From assembly GCF_019669905.1 (NCBI RefSeq), contig NZ_AP019777.1:2666001-2730000 (forward strand): a DNA stretch of 64,000 nt, in the 5' to 3' direction. Of this stretch, positions 1 to 9,972 are shown in pieces. This DNA is from Methylomonas koyamae (lineage in GTDB: Bacteria > Pseudomonadota > Gammaproteobacteria > Methylococcales > Methylomonadaceae). The notes under the pieces were generated by a model. That model made no database searches. It was not told the origin of the DNA and was given only the letters and a program-made list of their open reading frames with translations. Within the stretch, counting starts at the first letter, position 1; every line of letters begins with the position of its first letter. A program made the translations under genes and the position numbers.

Positions 1-594
1 GCAAGCGGTGGGCAATTGCGCTTCGTCGTCGAAATCGATATCGCCGACCGTGCCGAGAAACGCGGTGAAGCCGCCCTCGTTCAGTTGCACTGCCGATTGG
101 TGTTTGCCGGTCTTCTGCCGCTCTGTGTTGTCGATCGGTTTGGTCGGTTTGACCGGTTTGACGTAGACGTCCAGCGTCGTTTTGATTGGAGCGGCAGGCG
201 CCTGCTGCGGTTTTGCCGGAGCGGCCGGGGCGGGCGCCGGTTCCGGCTTGTTTTCCGCCGCTTTCAATAGCAAGCCGATTTTGTCCAACACACCGAGTAT
301 TTGTTCGGCAGTGACCGGTTTTTTGATGAAAAAAGTATTGTCGATTTGCAAGCTCTGCAACGACAGCAAAATAATCGGCCGGCCCGGCGCCGCGGCCTTG
401 CGCTGGTCCAGAATTTCCCGCGCCTTGGCGTGGTCGGCGTCGATCATGTCGATTTGCGCGTCGTCGGGAGCAACAACCTGCGCGGCACCACGGCACGGTC
501 CTTTCAGGTACATTTCCATGGTCTTGCAGGTGCGGCTGTCCATGCCGTGCAACGCAACCCGGTAGGGATTGGCGGTTTTTGCGGTTTTAGTCAT
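1..594 (-). CDS. Receiver-like protein with Pro/Ala-rich linker (partial, runs off the left edge)
   Basis: Reading leftward from the ATG at 594, an open frame runs through position 1, so only the first ~198 residues are visible. The first ~115 residues look like a CheY-type fold: a possible phospho-acceptor Asp in IDMIDADHAK and a C-terminal Lys-Pro in FIKKPVTAEQIL. The usual N-terminal acidic pair is replaced by ALHGMDS, so phosphorylation is uncertain. A Pro/Ala/Lys-rich linker of ~50 residues follows, then the start of another domain. The ATG overlaps the stop of the upstream gene (ATGA at 591-594), which indicates translational coupling. I do not recognise the family and its function is unknown. 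Confidence 0.6.
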   Translation of the reverse strand, partial: MTKTAKTANPYRVALHGMDSRTCKTMEMYLKGPCRGAAQVVAPDDAQIDMIDADHAKAREILDQRKAAAPGRPIILLSLQSLQIDNTFFIKKPVTAEQILGVLDKIGLLLKAAENKPEPAPAPAAPAKPQQAPAAPIKTTLDVYVKPVKPTKPIDNTERQKTGKHQSAVQLNEGGFTAFLGTVGDIDFDDEAQLPTAC

Positions 595-1301
595 GGCAGC
601 TGCCGGTCGAAATAGTCTGCAACCGATTGCCATTCGCCAACTAACGGCACGGCCAAATCGGAGAAAGTGCGCCAGGCGTTTCGAAAACGCTCGTGGCTGG
701 CGGTGGAGCGGTACAGTTCCAATAAGGCCAGTTGCAGGTCGGCGCGCTGCGGCTGGAGGCCGACCGCATTTTCCAGCACATTGATGGCCTGATCCAACTG
801 GCTGTATTCGATAAAGTCGTTAGCCAGCACCAGCGGATCGTGGCTAGTTTCGGCTTGCGCTGGCCGCAGTGCGAGCAGTTCGCTGCTCCCCTGGACCCCG
901 CTAGCGAGTATGGAATAGCGATTACCGAGTTTCTTCGGATCGTGCCGGTCCAAAGCTGACAGGACTTGGAAATCGCGCGGTTCCAAGCGCAACCGGCTAG
1001 CGTTAAGTATCCGGCGCCTAAGCGCCTCGCCCTTGCCTTGCAACGCAATCGACAAATCCAGCAAAGCCGCATACAACGCCGCCGAATGGCGATTTCGGTA
1101 ACAACTGTGGATGCGCCGCAAATGTGCCGCCAAATCGTGCGGCTTTCTATGCACCTTGACCGACAACACGGCCAGAGCCTGGTCCGCGGCCGGATCGTAA
1201 CCGAAGCCGGCCAGTTCGCCGTCCAGCCAGAAACTGCTCTCAGGCGTTGTTCCGAGCGGCGCGTCGGCAAACAAATTGGAATGAAACACGGCCATTGCCA
1301 C
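591..1301 (-). CDS. Hypothetical protein with TPR-like C-terminal half
   Basis: This is a 236-residue soluble protein with no visible signal peptide or membrane segment. The C-terminal ~80 residues (around NDFIEYSQLDQAINVLENAV) have the helix-turn-helix rhythm of tetratricopeptide repeats, as in the C-terminal domain of FimV-like proteins. The N-terminal part is not recognisable. It sits 58 bp downstream of argH on the same strand and is coupled by ATGA to the receiver-like gene that follows. The two probably act together, perhaps as a scaffold with its receiver partner, but that is inference. Confidence 0.6.
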   Translation of the reverse strand: MAMAVFHSNLFADAPLGTTPESSFWLDGELAGFGYDPAADQALAVLSVKVHRKPHDLAAHLRRIHSCYRNRHSAALYAALLDLSIALQGKGEALRRRILNASRLRLEPRDFQVLSALDRHDPKKLGNRYSILASGVQGSSELLALRPAQAETSHDPLVLANDFIEYSQLDQAINVLENAVGLQPQRADLQLALLELYRSTASHERFRNAWRTFSDLAVPLVGEWQSVADYFDRQLP

Positions 1302-1359
1302 CTTCCGTAAAAAAACGATGCCGGAAGGTTAGCAGCTAGGCCGCTTATTTCCAGGCGAA

Positions 1360-2751
1360 TTATCCGGTTATTTGTTGTCTTGCTTCACAGATTGCCTTAC
1401 GCACAGTCGCCGGAGCCGTGCCGCCGATGTGGCTGCGGGCGGCGACCGAACCTTCCAACGTCAGGATATCGAACACTTCGGCGCCGATAGTCGCGGAAAA
1501 ACCCTGCAACTCCGCCAGCGTCAATTCCGACAAATCCCGGCCGCTCTGCAAACCCAAACGCACGGCTTGGCCGACCACTTCGTGCGCATCGCGGAAGGCC
1601 ATACCTTTACGGACCAGATAATCGGCCAGATCGGTCGCGGTGGCGAATCCGCGCTGGGCGGAGCGGTACATATTCTCGCGCTTGGCTTTGACGTGCGGCA
1701 CCATGTCGGCAAAGGCGCGCAAGCAATTGATCAAGGTATCGGCAGTATCGAACAAGGGTTCCTTGTCTTCCTGGTTGTCCTTATTATAGGCCAGCGGTTG
1801 GCTTTTCATCAGCATCAGCAACGAAACCAAATGCCCGGCCACCCGGCCGGATTTACCCCGAACCAGTTCCGGCACGTCAGGATTTTTCTTTTGCGGCATG
1901 ATCGACGACCCGGTGCAGAACGCGTCCGGGATATCGATGAAATCGAATTGGGCACTGGCCCACAGTACCAACTCCTCGGAAAACCGCGACAAGTGCATCA
2001 TCAACACACTGCCGGCCGCGGCGAATTCGATGGCAAAATCGCGGTCGCTGACCGAATCCAGCGAGTTATTCGACGGTCGGCTGAAACCCAGCAATTCTGC
2101 GGTCATAAAGCGGTCGATGGGGTAACTGGTACCGGCCAGTGCGGCGGCGCCGAGCGGCATCACGTTCAGGCGCTTGGCGCAGTCCAGCAAGCGGTCGCGG
2201 TCGCGGCTCAGCATCTCGAACCAAGCCATCAAGTGGTGGCCGAAAGTGACCGGTTGCGCCACCTGCAAATGGGTGAAGCCGGGCATGATGGTATCGGCTT
2301 CCTGTTCCGCTTTATCCAGCAACGCCAGTTGCAAACGCTGCAATTGGCCGAGAATGTTGCCGATTTCGTCACGCAGATACAAACGGATATCGGTCGCCAC
2401 CTGGTCGTTGCGGGAACGGCCGGTATGCAGTTTCTTGCCGGCGATGCCGATCAAGTCGGTCAAGCGCGCTTCGATATTCATATGCACGTCTTCCTGCTGC
2501 ACCGACCAGACGAATTCGCCGCGCTCGATCTCGCCGCCGATCTGTGCCAAACCTTTGCGGATATCCGCCAACTCCTGCTCGGTCAGAATACCGATTTTGC
2601 ACAACATCGCCGCGTGTGCCAGCGAACCTTGGATATCTTGTTGCGCCATGCGTTGGTCGAAATTCACCGATGCGGTGAATTCCTCGACGAAGGCGTCGGT
2701 GGCTTCGGCAAAGCGGGCGCTGGAGAGTTTTTCGGAATTTACGGTGGTCAT
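1360..2751 (-). CDS. argH: Argininosuccinate lyase
   Basis: ArgH cleaves argininosuccinate to arginine and fumarate, the last step of arginine biosynthesis, as a cytoplasmic homotetramer. At 463 residues it has the normal family length. The fumarase/aspartase-superfamily signature [12 protein letters not shown], which carries the catalytic Ser loop, is intact, and [13 protein letters not shown] matches the conserved N-terminal active-site segment. It lies 54 bp downstream of the sensor kinase gene on the same strand, so it may be read from the same transcript or from its own promoter in that gap. Confidence 0.97.
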   Translation of the reverse strand: MTTVNSEKLSSARFAEATDAFVEEFTASVNFDQRMAQQDIQGSLAHAAMLCKIGILTEQELADIRKGLAQIGGEIERGEFVWSVQQEDVHMNIEARLTDLIGIAGKKLHTGRSRNDQVATDIRLYLRDEIGNILGQLQRLQLALLDKAEQEADTIMPGFTHLQVAQPVTFGHHLMAWFEMLSRDRDRLLDCAKRLNVMPLGAAALAGTSYPIDRFMTAELLGFSRPSNNSLDSVSDRDFAIEFAAAGSVLMMHLSRFSEELVLWASAQFDFIDIPDAFCTGSSIMPQKKNPDVPELVRGKSGRVAGHLVSLLMLMKSQPLAYNKDNQEDKEPLFDTADTLINCLRAFADMVPHVKAKRENMYRSAQRGFATATDLADYLVRKGMAFRDAHEVVGQAVRLGLQSGRDLSELTLAELQGFSATIGAEVFDILTLEGSVAARSHIGGTAPATVRKAICEARQQITG

Positions 2752-2805
2752 GATACTCGGAAGGTTGATCGAACAAAGCCCAATTATACCCGCCGCTGCC
2801 GGCGT

Positions 2806-4125
2806 TCAGCGCGGGAATTGCACGCTGACGCGCAAGCCGCCGAGCTGCGCAGAACGTTCGATGCTGAGCTTGCCCCGATAAAACTCGGCGATATCGCGCA
2901 CGATCGCCAGGCCCAAACCGTGGCCTTGCACCGCCTCGTCCAGCCGCAAACCGCGCCGACTGAGTTGCTGCAACTCAAGCTCCGAGCAGCCCGGCCCGTC
3001 GTCCTCGACGCTGATCCGCATTGCCTGAGAACAATCGATATCGACGATGATGTGTCCTGCGGCCCATTTGCAAGCGTTGTCCAGCAGATTGCCGATCAAT
3101 TCCAACATGTCTTCTCTGTCGAAATTGATCAACCGGTCCGGCGCAGCGATTTGAAAGTTCAGCACCTTTTCCGAATAAATGTTCCGCAGCAACATGGTTA
3201 ACGCCGCCAGTTCTTCCTGCGGATTAAACATACTGGCCGATTGCAAATTGCCGGATAGCCGAGCCCGTTTCAATTCGCGTTCGATGCGTTCGTGCATGCG
3301 TCGAGTCTGTTGTTGCAGCTGCAACCTCAGCTCGGGATGAGCAGCCAATTCCGGATGCTCGGCCAACCTGAACAGCATCGCCAACGGCGTTTTCAAAGCG
3401 TGCGCCAGATTGCCGATTGCGGTACGCGACTGGTGCAGCCGCCGCTCCACCAACAATAGTAAGCGGTTGACCTCTCTGACCAGCGGTTTGATTTCCATCG
3501 GCACCCTGGTTTGGATTTGCTGCTTGCGGCCGCCGGCAATCTCGGCCAACTCGCCGCGCACGGCTTGTAACGGGTGCAGAGAACGCCGGACGTCGCCGGT
3601 CTGCAAACCGATGGCCAACAGCAAAACCAATACGGTCAACGCTAAATAAGCTAAGCGGATATGGTCGATATCGCGGCCGATATCGGTCAAATCCTCGGCA
3701 ATTGCGATACTGACCGGAAAATCGAAGCGTTGCCAGCCGCGGGTTAACACCAACAGCGGCTGGTGCTGCGGCCCGTCGGCATAATGGGTTAACTGCACCG
3801 CGTCGGCCGGCAACGGGGTTATCGGTAGGGTTTCGCCCTGCAGGGATTGCGAATAATAGGTTTTGCCGGCGATATGCAGCACAAAGTAGTGGCCGGAGAA
3901 TGCCTGGCCGTAGACGGTACCGATGTGCGAACTGTCGAAATCCAACTGGCCGGCGCTATTGGGCCGCAACGTATCCAGCAACGAATCGGCGTCGTGCTGC
4001 AAGCGCGTCGTCATCTGTTTTTCGGCGACGGCGCGAATCACCCAGTCCGCCGCCAGCCAATGGCCGACAAAGACCGTGCACAGAATAAACATCAAGCCGC
4101 GGTTCAAACGCCGTTGTAACGACAT
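2806..4125 (-). CDS. Two-component sensor histidine kinase (PhoQ/QseC-like)
   Basis: This 440-residue inner-membrane kinase has an N-terminal transmembrane helix (about residues 10-30), a periplasmic sensor of ~130 residues, and a second membrane helix near residue 165. The HisKA motif is GNLAHALKTPLAML with its phospho-acceptor His. The ATPase domain has an N box (NLLDNACKWA), a G1 box (EDDGPG) and a G2 box (GHGLGLAIV). The start at 4125 is chosen because its ATG overlaps the regulator stop as ATGA; the open frame extends further upstream only through the regulator gene. The kinase should phosphorylate the regulator at 4125-4787. Its stimulus is unknown. Confidence 0.92.
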   Translation of the reverse strand: MSLQRRLNRGLMFILCTVFVGHWLAADWVIRAVAEKQMTTRLQHDADSLLDTLRPNSAGQLDFDSSHIGTVYGQAFSGHYFVLHIAGKTYYSQSLQGETLPITPLPADAVQLTHYADGPQHQPLLVLTRGWQRFDFPVSIAIAEDLTDIGRDIDHIRLAYLALTVLVLLLAIGLQTGDVRRSLHPLQAVRGELAEIAGGRKQQIQTRVPMEIKPLVREVNRLLLLVERRLHQSRTAIGNLAHALKTPLAMLFRLAEHPELAAHPELRLQLQQQTRRMHERIERELKRARLSGNLQSASMFNPQEELAALTMLLRNIYSEKVLNFQIAAPDRLINFDREDMLELIGNLLDNACKWAAGHIIVDIDCSQAMRISVEDDGPGCSELELQQLSRRGLRLDEAVQGHGLGLAIVRDIAEFYRGKLSIERSAQLGGLRVSVQFPR

Positions 4126-4787
4126 CAGGCCTTCTCGCCGAATACGTAGCCCTGGCCGCGGCGGGTAGCAATCAGGCCGTTGCCCAGTTTGCGGCGCAGG
4201 CGGTTGACATAGACTTCGATCACGTTGCTGGCGGGGTCGCTGTCGTATTGGTAGATATGCTCCAGCAAATGGGTTCGGGTAAAGACTTTGCCGGGATGCA
4301 ACATGAAATAACGCAGCAAACGAAATTCGATGGCCGTCAGTTGTTCCGACCGGCCGCCGACACTGACCGTCTGCGTGTCTTCGTCCAGAACCAATCCGCA
4401 AGCGGCCAGTTGCGGCTGCATCCGACCGTGAAAGCGCTTCAACAAAGCCCGCACTCGAGCCAATAGTTCTTCGCTATGAAACGGCTTACCCAGGTAATCG
4501 TCGGCGCCGGCCTTGAAACCGTCCACTTTCTCGTGCCAGGCGTCGCGTGCCGTCAATACGATCACCGGCACTTGGTTCTCCGTGCGGCGCCAGCGGCGTA
4601 GCACCTCCATGCCAGGCATTTTCGGCAAGCCCAAATCCAGGATCACGATGTCGTAGGATTCGGTCGAGCCCAGAAACTCGGCCGCCTCGCCGTCCGTCGC
4701 GCAATCGACGGCGAAACCGGCGTTTTCCAGCTCGAGCTTTAACGATCTCGACAGGCCCGGATCGTCCTCCACCAGCAATAAACGCAT
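4125..4787 (-). CDS. OmpR-family response regulator (PmrA/QseB-like)
   Basis: This 220-residue DNA-binding regulator has a receiver domain with the acidic pair D8-D9, phospho-acceptor D51 (in DLGLPKMPG), T79 and K101. A winged-helix domain follows (residues ~125-218), with recognition-helix sequence around ASNVIEVYVNRLRRKLG and the wing RRGQGYVF. It is the first gene of its leftward operon and is divergent from the cytochrome b561 gene across a 130-bp gap. That gap contains a direct-repeat box matching the hexamer-N5-hexamer layout of PmrA/QseB sites, so the b561 gene is a likely target. Confidence 0.94.
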   Translation of the reverse strand: MRLLLVEDDPGLSRSLKLELENAGFAVDCATDGEAAEFLGSTESYDIVILDLGLPKMPGMEVLRRWRRTENQVPVIVLTARDAWHEKVDGFKAGADDYLGKPFHSEELLARVRALLKRFHGRMQPQLAACGLVLDEDTQTVSVGGRSEQLTAIEFRLLRYFMLHPGKVFTRTHLLEHIYQYDSDPASNVIEVYVNRLRRKLGNGLIATRRGQGYVFGEKA

Positions 4788-4852
4788 AACCGACGCTCAC
4801 TCCGCTTGCAAATTGGCAAAAGTTTAATGGTTTATCCGCCGTTGCGGCGATT

Positions 4853-4885
4853 TTTAAGATTGGTTTCATTTCGCCTGACTACAAT
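4853..4885 (+). promoter_or_regulatory. Candidate response-regulator box plus -10 upstream of cytochrome b561
   Basis: The half sites TTTAAG (4853-4858) and TTTCAT (4864-4869) are separated by the 5-bp spacer ATTGG. A -10-like TACAAT (4880-4885) follows 10 bp downstream. This spacing fits activation by a PmrA/PhoP-type regulator bound in place of the -35. A near-identical arrangement lies at 5563-5595. Confidence 0.55.
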
Positions 4886-4917
4886 GCCGACACCTTAACC
4901 ATTCTGGAGCTTGAACC

Positions 4918-5556
4918 ATGCAAAATGACAATTCGGTCGCTGTTTGGGATATTTTCGTCCGTGTGTTCCATTGGTCGCTGGTCGCCGCATTCGCCGTCGC
5001 TTACGCCACCAGCGAGGAAGAAAATTCCTGGCACATCTACGCCGGCTACACGGTACTGGGTTTGATCAGCCTGAGATTGGTCTGGGGTTTCGTCGGCGGC
5101 CGCTACGCCCGATTCGGCGAATTCGTGCGGTCCCCGGCTGCTGTGCTTCGCTACGTTTCCCAGCTACGCCAAGGCACGGCACCGCGCTATCTGGGCCACA
5201 ATCCGCTCGGCGGTTGGATGGTGTTGGCGTTACTAGCGACGTTGTTCGTGGTGACGATCAGCGGCTTGAAGGTTTACGCCATCGAAGAAGGCCGCGGCCC
5301 GCTGGCGCAAGGAACCGAAATGATTACCGTGATCGGCGCCGCGCACGCCGAAGACCACGAAGGCAACCGGGCCGAAGCGGATGGCGATGCCGAAGAGTTT
5401 TGGGAGGAAATTCATGAAGGCGCCACCAATTTCATGTTGTTGCTGATTGCCGCCCACGTGCTGGGCGTGGTCGTCTCCAGCAAACTACACCACGAGAAAC
5501 TGGTAAAAGCCATGATCACCGGCCGCAAAGCCAAAGACCTGAATTGCGATAAATAA
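4918..5556 (+). CDS. Cytochrome b561 / Ni-Fe-hydrogenase-type b cytochrome
   Basis: This 212-residue integral membrane di-heme protein would move electrons between the quinone pool and a partner. Four hydrophobic helices are visible, with candidate heme ligands His in RVFHWSL, SWHIYAGY and the last helix (IAAHVLGVV). An acidic loop of ~50 residues rich in Glu, Asp and His lies before the last helix and is unusual; it could bind metal. A GGAG ribosome-binding site lies 8 nt before the ATG. The gene is transcribed away from the two-component genes and is the first gene behind the candidate regulator box. No c-type cytochrome partner is adjacent. Confidence 0.88.
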   Translation: MQNDNSVAVWDIFVRVFHWSLVAAFAVAYATSEEENSWHIYAGYTVLGLISLRLVWGFVGGRYARFGEFVRSPAAVLRYVSQLRQGTAPRYLGHNPLGGWMVLALLATLFVVTISGLKVYAIEEGRGPLAQGTEMITVIGAAHAEDHEGNRAEADGDAEEFWEEIHEGATNFMLLLIAAHVLGVVVSSKLHHEKLVKAMITGRKAKDLNCDK

Positions 5557-5562
5557 CGCATT

Positions 5563-5595
5563 TTTAATATTGGATTCATGCTCGCTTGCTATAAC
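5563..5595 (+). promoter_or_regulatory. Second copy of the response-regulator box plus -10
   Basis: TTTAAT (5563-5568), spacer ATTGG and ATTCAT (5574-5579) are followed after 10 bp by TATAAC (5590-5595). The spacer and all distances equal those of the box at 4853, and it lies in front of the PEP-CTERM-type gene. Confidence 0.55.
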
Positions 5596-5651
5596 GCTCC
5601 CGTTTCTTGCACACGTTCAGTTCGATTCCGTCCGGCCAATCAGGAGCAACT

Positions 5652-6782
5652 ATGGCGACCAAACTTAAATTCCAGGCTTATGCCGCAACTTTCTCGTTAG
5701 CCCTGTTCCCGAATATCGCTGCGGCGAGTTTTCTCGGGTTTCTGGGCAATTTCGACGTCGTTAACGATAGCGGAAATACCGCCCACGGCTTCGAAATCGA
5801 ACTGGAAGGCCTGCACAGCAGCGATATTACCGACACCTTCGGCGGCGCCAACCGCGGCTTTCCCAGCGGCACCGGTTTCGATCCGAACACGGCAGTAGTG
5901 CGCTACGGCGCACCGACCATTTCCGAGTACGCCAACGGCAGCATCTTCGGCACCCGGGTCACTTATGCCAGCGCCTGGGATGCCGCCAGCCAATCCTGGT
6001 TATTCGGCACCCCGAGCGGCACCTTCATCACGCCGGGCGATAACTGTTGGACCGGCGGCGGCGTCGGCTATAACGCCGGCACGCCGTGCGACCATTTCGG
6101 CGTCGGCACCAGCAAGACCGCCAGCAAAACCAGTTACAGTTGGCTGTTCGACGACGGCAGCAACAGCGGCAAGCTGACCAACAGCAACGGCCAAGTGGTG
6201 CTGCCGGCACCGAATTGGAACGTGATCCCTGCCGATCCGGCACCGGCCGGCCAACCGCAACCCAAACCGGTAGTTGCAGCCGACATTCGCGCCCCGCAAG
6301 CCGAGCAAGAAGGCCAATTCGGCGAAGCGATTTGGGTAAAAGTGTTCCGCACCGAATTGGAACGCGAAGTGGAACTCGAAGAACTGATCGGCGGTAATCC
6401 GGTTATCGAACAAGCCGAAACCGAAATCGAATGGCAATTGCTGCAAACCGATCCGGGCAATCCGGACGCCGGCAAACTCGAAGCCGGTTACCTGAACGTA
6501 TTGGGCCAAAATGCCGAGTCGGTGATCTTCCATTACGAGTTTTACAAATATGCCGGCGAGTACGATCCAGAAAACCATGAAGCCAAGGCAGGCAGCGACT
6601 CCAATCCGACCGAAGCCGAAATCGGTACCTATCTAGGTGCCCAAAACGGCGCGGTCAACTTGAATGCAGTCGCGCCCGTGCCAGTACCGCCGGCAGTTTG
6701 GTTGATGGGGTCCGCGTTGCTGGGCCTGGCGGCGAACCGCCGTCGACACTCGGCTGGGGCAGCACAAGCCGATCGGATATAA
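5652..6782 (+). CDS. Secreted protein with PEP-CTERM-type sorting tail
   Basis: This 376-residue exported protein has a signal peptide of about 25 residues (cleavage near AAA|SFLGF) and a long Asn/Gly/Thr-rich domain resembling beta-rich extracellular proteins. Its C-terminus reads PVPVPPAVWLMGSALLGL followed by RRRH. That is the VPxPxAxWL variant of the PEP-CTERM signal, which exosortase-type enzymes process. The ATG at 5652 is preferred over an upstream in-frame start at 5607 because AGGAG lies 7 nt before it. The gene is probably controlled by the box at 5563. Its ligand and function are unknown. Confidence 0.75.
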   Translation: MATKLKFQAYAATFSLALFPNIAAASFLGFLGNFDVVNDSGNTAHGFEIELEGLHSSDITDTFGGANRGFPSGTGFDPNTAVVRYGAPTISEYANGSIFGTRVTYASAWDAASQSWLFGTPSGTFITPGDNCWTGGGVGYNAGTPCDHFGVGTSKTASKTSYSWLFDDGSNSGKLTNSNGQVVLPAPNWNVIPADPAPAGQPQPKPVVAADIRAPQAEQEGQFGEAIWVKVFRTELEREVELEELIGGNPVIEQAETEIEWQLLQTDPGNPDAGKLEAGYLNVLGQNAESVIFHYEFYKYAGEYDPENHEAKAGSDSNPTEAEIGTYLGAQNGAVNLNAVAPVPVPPAVWLMGSALLGLAANRRRHSAGAAQADRI

Positions 6783-6796
6783 CCTCTGAAGCCCGA

Positions 6797-6839
6797 TAAA
6801 CGGCGGCGCCGGCGCCCAAGCGCTTACATCCGCCGTTTA
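6797..6839 (+). terminator. Perfect 10-bp inverted repeat, possible terminator
   Basis: TAAACGGCGG (6797-6806) pairs with CCGCCGTTTA (6830-6839) across a 23-nt loop, just after the stop of the PEP-CTERM-type gene and facing the convergent ATPase operon. There is no long T tract, so a terminator role is only likely. Confidence 0.35.
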
Positions 6840-6941
6840 CATCGGCCCCTGCTCGATCTTTCGCCACTTACCCTGGCCAAGGCGGGCCGCCCTTCCGTCC
6901 CGATGCCGGCTAAACGCAGATTTGGCCGGTGTTGGAAAGCA

Positions 6942-7742
6942 TCAACGCCGTCCGACCATCAACTCGATTTCCTCGACGATTTCTTCCTGGCGCAAGCGGT
7001 TGCGCTGGCGTTGCAAGTCCTCGCCGCCGCGTTCCAGATGGCGCAGCGCGGTTTCCATCTGCATCAGCCGCATATGGTTTTCGACTCGGATCGACCGCAA
7101 CATCAGCGCCAGCAAACTGTGGAACAGGTAATGCTGAGCCACGCCGGTAGCCACTTCTCCGGCCGGCTGATACGTCAACGGCAGTTCGGCCGGCGTACGA
7201 CCGACGCTGCGCGGCAACGGCCACAGCCGCTGGCTGCGGGCGCCCTGCTCGTCGCGGATGCCTGCCACCAGGCCGTACTCGCCGCCCAGCCTTAGCTCGG
7301 AAACCGCCGCCAAAATCCGGTCTATCGCCGCCGGCGCGTCCAGCCCGCCTTCGGCGCCGTCCAGGCAACAGGCCGACGCATGGCCGCTAAATAGACTATG
7401 CAGGCGTTCGCCCACCAGGATCAGCGGCGCTTGCCCATCGGCCGCACCCTGCCAGAACCGTATCACGTCTTCGTTGAAGCTGCCGCAAAAACCGCGCACC
7501 GAACCGAATAACAGCCAGATGTCGGCGCGGGTTTCGGCGGTATCGGCATAAAACGCCGCCGGCAACGCGCCGGACAAATCCTGCAACGCCGCAGCCAACG
7601 ACTCGACCACCTGTTGTTGCGACGCTTCGCGCTTGCCGACCTTACGCAACTCGGCCAAGGCAAAACTGCGCATCGCGCCAAGGATACCGGACAATTCGTC
7701 GAACAAGGCCAGGCGGGCTTCGACTTCGCGGCGCTGGCTCAT
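6942..7742 (-). CDS. atpG: N-type F1Fo ATPase gamma subunit
   Basis: This 266-residue central-stalk subunit would transmit rotation between the c ring and the alpha/beta hexamer. The N-terminal coiled coil (around [19 protein letters not shown]) and the long C-terminal helix ([20 protein letters not shown]) are the parts that form the rotor shaft, and the segment [16 protein letters not shown] fits the conserved LCGSxRGLCGxFN region. It is the last gene of the operon, and its ATG overlaps the atpA stop as ATGA. It diverges from housekeeping gamma subunits, as N-ATPase subunits do. Confidence 0.88.
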   Translation of the reverse strand: MSQRREVEARLALFDELSGILGAMRSFALAELRKVGKREASQQQVVESLAAALQDLSGALPAAFYADTAETRADIWLLFGSVRGFCGSFNEDVIRFWQGAADGQAPLILVGERLHSLFSGHASACCLDGAEGGLDAPAAIDRILAAVSELRLGGEYGLVAGIRDEQGARSQRLWPLPRSVGRTPAELPLTYQPAGEVATGVAQHYLFHSLLALMLRSIRVENHMRLMQMETALRHLERGGEDLQRQRNRLRQEEIVEEIELMVGRR

Positions 7743-9178
7743 GGCTTATGCGCCAGCCATTGTTTCAACGCGGCCAGCCACTGCTGTTTCGGCGAATCCA
7801 GTTTCAACGCGCTACCCGGCAATTGTTGCAGCAGCTGCGCCAGCACCGTAGCGGCTTGCTCCGGCGCGACATCGGCTAGCAAACCCTCGCCGTAAGCCAG
7901 CAGCCAAGCCAGATGCGCCTGTTCGGACAAGGGCTGCAAGCGGTCTTGTTTTAGGATTTCCCGCAACAGCCGGCCACGCTGTAATTTTTGCTCGACGCTG
8001 GCTTCCAGACGGGTGCCGAAGCGAGCGAACAGTTCCAGCTCCAGGAATTGCAGATAATCCAACCGGATATGCGCCGCCGCGTTTTTGATGGCCGGATGTT
8101 GCGCCTTGCCGCCGATGCGCGACACCGAGCGGCCGATATCGATGGCCGGCAGGATGCCGGCAGCGAACAATTTGCTCTCGAAATAAATCTGACCGTCGGT
8201 AATCGAAATCAGATTGGTCGGGATATAGGCCGATAACTCGCCCTGGCGGGTCTCGATGATCGGCAATGCGGTCATACTGCCGCCGCCGTGTTCCAGGCTC
8301 AATACGGTCGAGCGTTCCAGCAAACGCGAATGCAGATAAAAAATGTCGCCCGGATAGGCTTCGCGGCCCGGCGGCCGCTGCAGCAGCAGCGACAGCTCGC
8401 GGTAGGATTGGGCGTGGCGGGTCAAATCGTCGTAGACCACCAGCGTATCGCGGCCCAAGCGCATCCAGTGTTCGGCGATGGCGCAACCGGCAAACGGCGC
8501 CAGATAGCGAAAGCCCGGCAACGCGTTGGCTTCGGCCACGACCAGCACCGTGTAATCCAGCGCCCCGGCCGCGCGCAGGGCCTCCAGCGTGCCGGCCACC
8601 GACGAACGCGGCTGGCCGATCAACACCATCACGCACAACACGTTGCGGCCGCGCTGGTTCAACACCGCATCCAGCGCCAGCGCGCTTTTACCGACACCGT
8701 CGTCGCCTATTATCAACTGGCGTTGGCCCTTGCCGATCGGAATCAGGCTATCGACGATCTTGCAGCCGGTATAAAACGGTTCGCTGACGAAGTCGCGCTC
8801 GATAATGCTGGGCGCTGCCGCTTCCAGCGGCCGCAACTGGCGGATTTGCGGCGGCGGCAAACCGTCCAGCGGACTGCCCAACGGATCGACCACCCGGCCC
8901 AGCAAGGCGTCGCCGACGCCGATTTCCAGTTTGCGGCCGATATGCTGTACCGCCATGCCGGCAGTGACGCCGCGGCTCTGCGACAGCAGAATCGCGCCCA
9001 GCACCTCCTTACCCAACTGAAATACCAGCCCCGAGCTGCCGTCGTCGAAGCCGATCAATTCGTCCAGCCGGGCCGACGGCAAGCCGCGAATCCAGGCGAT
9101 GCCGTCGCCGATGCCGGCTACGCAACCGCGCTCGGACAGACGCAAACCAAAGCGGTAAGGCGCACTCGGCTCAGTCAT
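7739..9178 (-). CDS. atpA: N-type F1Fo ATPase alpha subunit
   Basis: This is the non-catalytic nucleotide-binding subunit of F1, 479 residues and slightly short for the family. The P-loop reads GDDGVGKSA instead of the usual GDRQTGKTA. The Arg-finger region [10 protein letters not shown], which completes the catalytic site on the neighbouring beta subunit, is kept, and so is the [15 protein letters not shown] segment. The start at 9178 is taken because its N-terminus ([14 protein letters not shown]) fits a short N-type alpha; the frame is open further only through atpF. It overlaps atpF by 8 bp. Confidence 0.93.
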   Translation of the reverse strand: MTEPSAPYRFGLRLSERGCVAGIGDGIAWIRGLPSARLDELIGFDDGSSGLVFQLGKEVLGAILLSQSRGVTAGMAVQHIGRKLEIGVGDALLGRVVDPLGSPLDGLPPPQIRQLRPLEAAAPSIIERDFVSEPFYTGCKIVDSLIPIGKGQRQLIIGDDGVGKSALALDAVLNQRGRNVLCVMVLIGQPRSSVAGTLEALRAAGALDYTVLVVAEANALPGFRYLAPFAGCAIAEHWMRLGRDTLVVYDDLTRHAQSYRELSLLLQRPPGREAYPGDIFYLHSRLLERSTVLSLEHGGGSMTALPIIETRQGELSAYIPTNLISITDGQIYFESKLFAAGILPAIDIGRSVSRIGGKAQHPAIKNAAAHIRLDYLQFLELELFARFGTRLEASVEQKLQRGRLLREILKQDRLQPLSEQAHLAWLLAYGEGLLADVAPEQAATVLAQLLQQLPGSALKLDSPKQQWLAALKQWLAHKP

Positions 9179-9926
9179 GGTTGATTTGGCGGCGGAAAAA
9201 GGCCAGCTCGTCGGCCAGATTGGCGTGCAACTGGCATTCGCCGACCACGGCGCGCACGCCGGCAATCAGGGCCGGATCGGTGGCAAAATTGAAGGTCAAC
9301 GCCTGGCCGGCCGCTGCCGACAGGGCTTGCGTCAAACCGGCCTGCTCGGCAGCGCCGAGCGGATGGGCGCTGGCGATTTCCACCGCCGACGCCGTAATCA
9401 ACCCGGCAGCCGCTTTATGCAGAGCCGCCTGCTCGGGCTCCGGCAATTGCCGCAAGTCCTCCAGAAAAATATCGACGATAGCCGAGGTCAATGCCGGCGA
9501 GGCCAAGCGTTGCAGCATCGCCGCGGTTTGGGCGTAAGCCTTGCCGGCCGCTTCGCGCACCAGGGCCGCTTCGCGGGTTGCGGTCGCGGCCTGGTTTCTG
9601 ACCCGGAATTTGGCTTCTTCGTCGGCCAAGGTTTTTTGCAGCGCGGCCAATTCGCTGCTGCGCAATTGCGCCAATTCCTCGTCCAGCGCCCGCCGCGCCG
9701 CTTCCTGCTGTTGCTGCCAATCCCCCAAGCGGGCCTGGTATTGGCTTTGCAACGCTTCGGCTTCGGCCCGCAGTTGCTCCGCGCGTTCGGTTTGTTCGCT
9801 GATCCGTTGTTGGCGGGCATCCAGCAGCGCCAGCATCGGCCGGTACAGAAAACGTTGCAGTATCCACACCAGTACCAGGAAATTGACGATTTCCAGAATA
9901 AACGTGGTCCAGTCGAGTTGCATCAT
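9171..9926 (-). CDS. atpF: N-type F1Fo ATPase b subunit with delta-like C-terminal domain
   Basis: This 251-residue stator protein has one N-terminal membrane helix ([20 protein letters not shown]), a long charged coiled coil (residues ~45-150) and a C-terminal segment (around [26 protein letters not shown]) resembling the end of delta subunits. The operon has no separate atpH, so this protein probably serves as both b and delta, as in other N-ATPases. The neighbours on both sides are atpE and atpA. Confidence 0.85.
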   Translation of the reverse strand: MMQLDWTTFILEIVNFLVLVWILQRFLYRPMLALLDARQQRISEQTERAEQLRAEAEALQSQYQARLGDWQQQQEAARRALDEELAQLRSSELAALQKTLADEEAKFRVRNQAATATREAALVREAAGKAYAQTAAMLQRLASPALTSAIVDIFLEDLRQLPEPEQAALHKAAAGLITASAVEIASAHPLGAAEQAGLTQALSAAAGQALTFNFATDPALIAGVRAVVGECQLHANLADELAFFRRQINHD

Positions 9927-9972
9927 GGCAGAGGTCCGGCGGATTGGAGGGCGATACGGATAGTTCGGCGGC

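Noticed and set aside
1372..3201. 609-codon rightward open frame
   Set aside because: It is antisense to argH and the sensor kinase, both of which have full family motifs; high GC makes long shadow frames.
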